A stretch of DNA of 64,000 bases from Glandiceps talaboti (lineage: Eukaryota; Hemichordata; Enteropneusta; Spengelidae): the NCBI RefSeq assembly GCF_964340395.1, contig NC_135554.1:6775475-6839474 (forward strand), read 5' to 3'. A program made the position numbers and the translations under genes. The notes under the pieces were generated by a model that saw only the letters and a list, made by a program, of their open reading frames with translations, did not search any database and was not told the origin of the DNA. Shown here piece by piece: positions 62,101-64,000 of the stretch (within the stretch, counting starts at the first letter, position 1; each line of letters starts with the position of its first letter).

Positions 62101-63874
62101 CTGAACTCGACTCTTAGAGGATTGCTGATGTTGAATGACGGCTTGTTGACATACCTCAGCATACTGGGAAGTAGCTTGGCTCTCCAAATTATAACAGTAC
62201 TTGTTATTTTGCCAATAGTTGTATCAATATAATCCTGTAACAACACTCTGATGTCCTTCTCACAACTGTTTAGAATGATTTACAATATGAAAAAATTATT
62301 ATACTATTTATAATAGGTACATAAGAACAAAGCAAAGAAGGTTATGAGAGTAGTATAAATGTATGTGATAACTGGTAACTGATAACACATTTTTAGTTTT
62401 CATTTTAATTTATAGTTTAATTTATGGTGTAGTACAGGCAATACATAAAGGGGAATACAAAGCTAGGAAATAAGGTTTTAGTAAAGATTAAGTCTGGATA
62501 ACTCTTTTCTTGTGCATGTGACTTTCTCTCCACTCAACCACCAAGAATGACGATTGAGCCTTGCTGCTGAGCTCCTACATAGTGGCAGTTCAATATACTG
62601 TGAACCTGGAATGTCCCAACATGCATCAGAAAATGTAAACAATTAACAATTAGTTCCTAGTGTGACACTGCATTGGGCATGGCAGACAATGTAGTTGATC
62701 ATCAATTGTTCATCTTTTCCACTGTATGCTGGGACATTGCATATCTGCAGACTTGCTCTTCCTTCTATAGTCGTGTGGTAAGAGCATGACATAAACAAAA
62801 GAAATGAGTACTCTGCCATTCAAGCTTACAGAAAATGCTTCTATATCTAAGACTTGTGTTGCCCCCAAAAGACATCATGATTGTGGTATAAAGATCACTG
62901 TAGCACAACATTTACCTAAGATATATATTGAAGATTACCAAATATTTACAAACAAATAATTAATCATAATGCCATGCAAAATTCTTCATTTACCCATAGG
63001 AACTGTATTATCAGTTCAGTTGAGCATATTACATGACTAAAAAAATACATCACCTGGAACTTGGTTGCTGAAGATCTGACACAACTGTATTGTCACCATC
63101 CATACATATATCTGTTTCTTTTGCCTCATCTTCACTCTCGTGCAATAGCATTGAATACTGTGAGTACACTGACCTGCAATAAGATTAGCATTTTTTACAA
63201 TGGACATGTGCAGTTCAAAGGACCAAAACGTTCTTATTATACAATAACAGTAACAACATTACTGTGTAACAATATTGTTTTAGTTTTTAAACATTGCCTG
63301 ATGACACACATTCACTGGTAATTTTGGACTTACACCATACCCTATGTATAACATTTAACCCAGACTTGCCTGCAAAATGTTAAGTATCAATTCTTTTATG
63401 ATGACTAACTAAACTATTTTGTCACCAGAACAGATGAAATAATTCCGTGCTAGAAATAATATCAATGGTACCTGGAATTGAACACTAGGGAATTGAAAAT
63501 GTAAACATCAGTTTTAATTTCAAGCTAAGCTATATGTGATATATAATTTGTTGCATTCATAGATCCAGTAAATACCACAGGGTGACATCGAAGTATAGAA
63601 CAACAAAATGTCATATTGAATATTTAACACTTAGTCACATGCAGCTGCAAATACATTGATATTAATTCTCGCAAAGACAGGAAATTTAAAAGTATGCGAC
63701 AAACTCTGAGGTAATACAATAAATACAGATTCAGTGTAACCTTTATCATGCAGGTCAAATAATCCAGTGACTGGGATGTACCCCTAAGGAGAGAAGGACA
63801 ATGTTGGTCCACATACTTACTCAGCGATTGTATTCTTATGTGGCTGGCTGCTATATGCACTCTGGTGCTTCATT
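59132..63874 (-). CDS. HECT-type E3 ubiquitin ligase, G2E3-like
   Basis: Reverse-strand exons: 63874-63821, 63173-63054, 62265-62053, 61145-60884, 60628-60480, 60022-59784 and 59379-59132. From ATG 63873 this is 1284 bases, 427 residues plus stop. All introns are GT-AG with matching phases. Residues 1-57 are a Ser- and acid-rich leader without zinc fingers. The HECT N-lobe follows, with LRVEFSGEDAEDFGGPRREL and SILNGGPGLACL. The C-lobe carries ITIDFYGMEEN and the catalytic Cys395 in SSSTCDLRLWLP, ending AILNSQGFGKI as in G2E3-like ligases. The Cys is present, so the enzyme could form a ubiquitin thioester. Substrates unknown. The start is uncertain: exon 63874 opens with a real acceptor and phase-2 fit, and a candidate upstream exon (above 63961) reaches the window edge. 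The gene converges on the integrase gene. Confidence 0.9.
61212..61825. mobile_element. dispersed repeat copy in a HECT-gene intron
   Basis: It starts AGTCCCCGCCAGACAAAGTC and ends GCGGGGACTGTGTCATCAGC. The interior shares CTGATTTCTCTCAAACTTAG and GCAATAATTGCCCCATTGCA with the cluster at 49719-51935. It is a single copy of about 610 bases and defines the likely ends of that family. Confidence 0.75.
62270..63050. other. intron of the HECT gene
   Basis: No further exon, repeat or RNA gene seen. Confidence 0.5.
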
Positions 63875-63961
63875 CTGAAATGTTCAAATTTTGTAAGTGT
63901 GACGTATTCAGAACATAATAAATCAAAAATATGTATAAATGTTGATTCAGCAAGAACATAC

Positions 63962-64000
63962 TGGGTGTAGCAATGGTACAGGAACATGATCTTGAGTAAG
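63962..64000 (-). other. possible upstream HECT-gene exon at the window edge
   Basis: On the reverse strand a GTATGT donor at 63961-63956 follows an open stretch in the phase needed by exon 63874-63821 (FLYHCYT before the join). Only 39 bases are visible, so it may be coding, 5' UTR or nothing. Confidence 0.25.

Overview
The window is animal nuclear DNA. It has introns with GT-AG borders, short exons, many microsatellites, several classes of transposon debris and no bacterial gene organisation. The mix (Mutator-like transposase, Tx1/CR1-like LINE fragments, Gypsy remnants, an integrase-core gene and a G2E3-type HECT ligase) suggests a marine invertebrate with a repeat-rich genome, such as a hemichordate, amphioxus or lophotrochozoan. 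I cannot fix the phylum from sequence alone.

Layout. 1-647 (-): an open Mutator-like (MULE) transposase exon running off the left edge. 1.0-8.9 kb: LINE and Gypsy wreckage, a 952-bp tandem duplication and minisatellites. 9.06-14.13 kb (-): a six-exon gene for a secreted, probably membrane-anchored protein with two beta-sandwich-like domains, whose introns carry fold-back elements. 14.2-38.2 kb: gene-poor and repeat-dominated, with a LINE tail, a 120-bp satellite, a possible two-exon 3' gene end at 18.1-18.9 kb, 150-bp and 380-bp tandem repeats and many microsatellites. 38.24-41.57 kb (-): a paralogue of the 9-14 kb gene. 42-45 kb: two 33-35-bp minisatellites. 45.43-54.55 kb (+): a 12-exon integrase-core (DDE) gene with all catalytic residues kept. 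55.9-58.5 kb: a 28-bp minisatellite of about 90 copies. 59.13-63.87 kb (-): a HECT E3 ligase gene of the G2E3-like type, convergent with the integrase gene.

The two secreted-protein genes share intron phases, a two-domain plan and a C-x6-C ... C-x(14-16)-C signature in all four domains. I cannot assign them to a named family, and they are the best candidate for something undescribed. The integrase/HECT pair is the second: an intron-rich, intact DDE protein next to a HECT ligase, possibly a domesticated or mobile two-gene unit. No rRNA, tRNA or CRISPR was found. Most other open frames lie in simple repeats, satellites or transposon debris.
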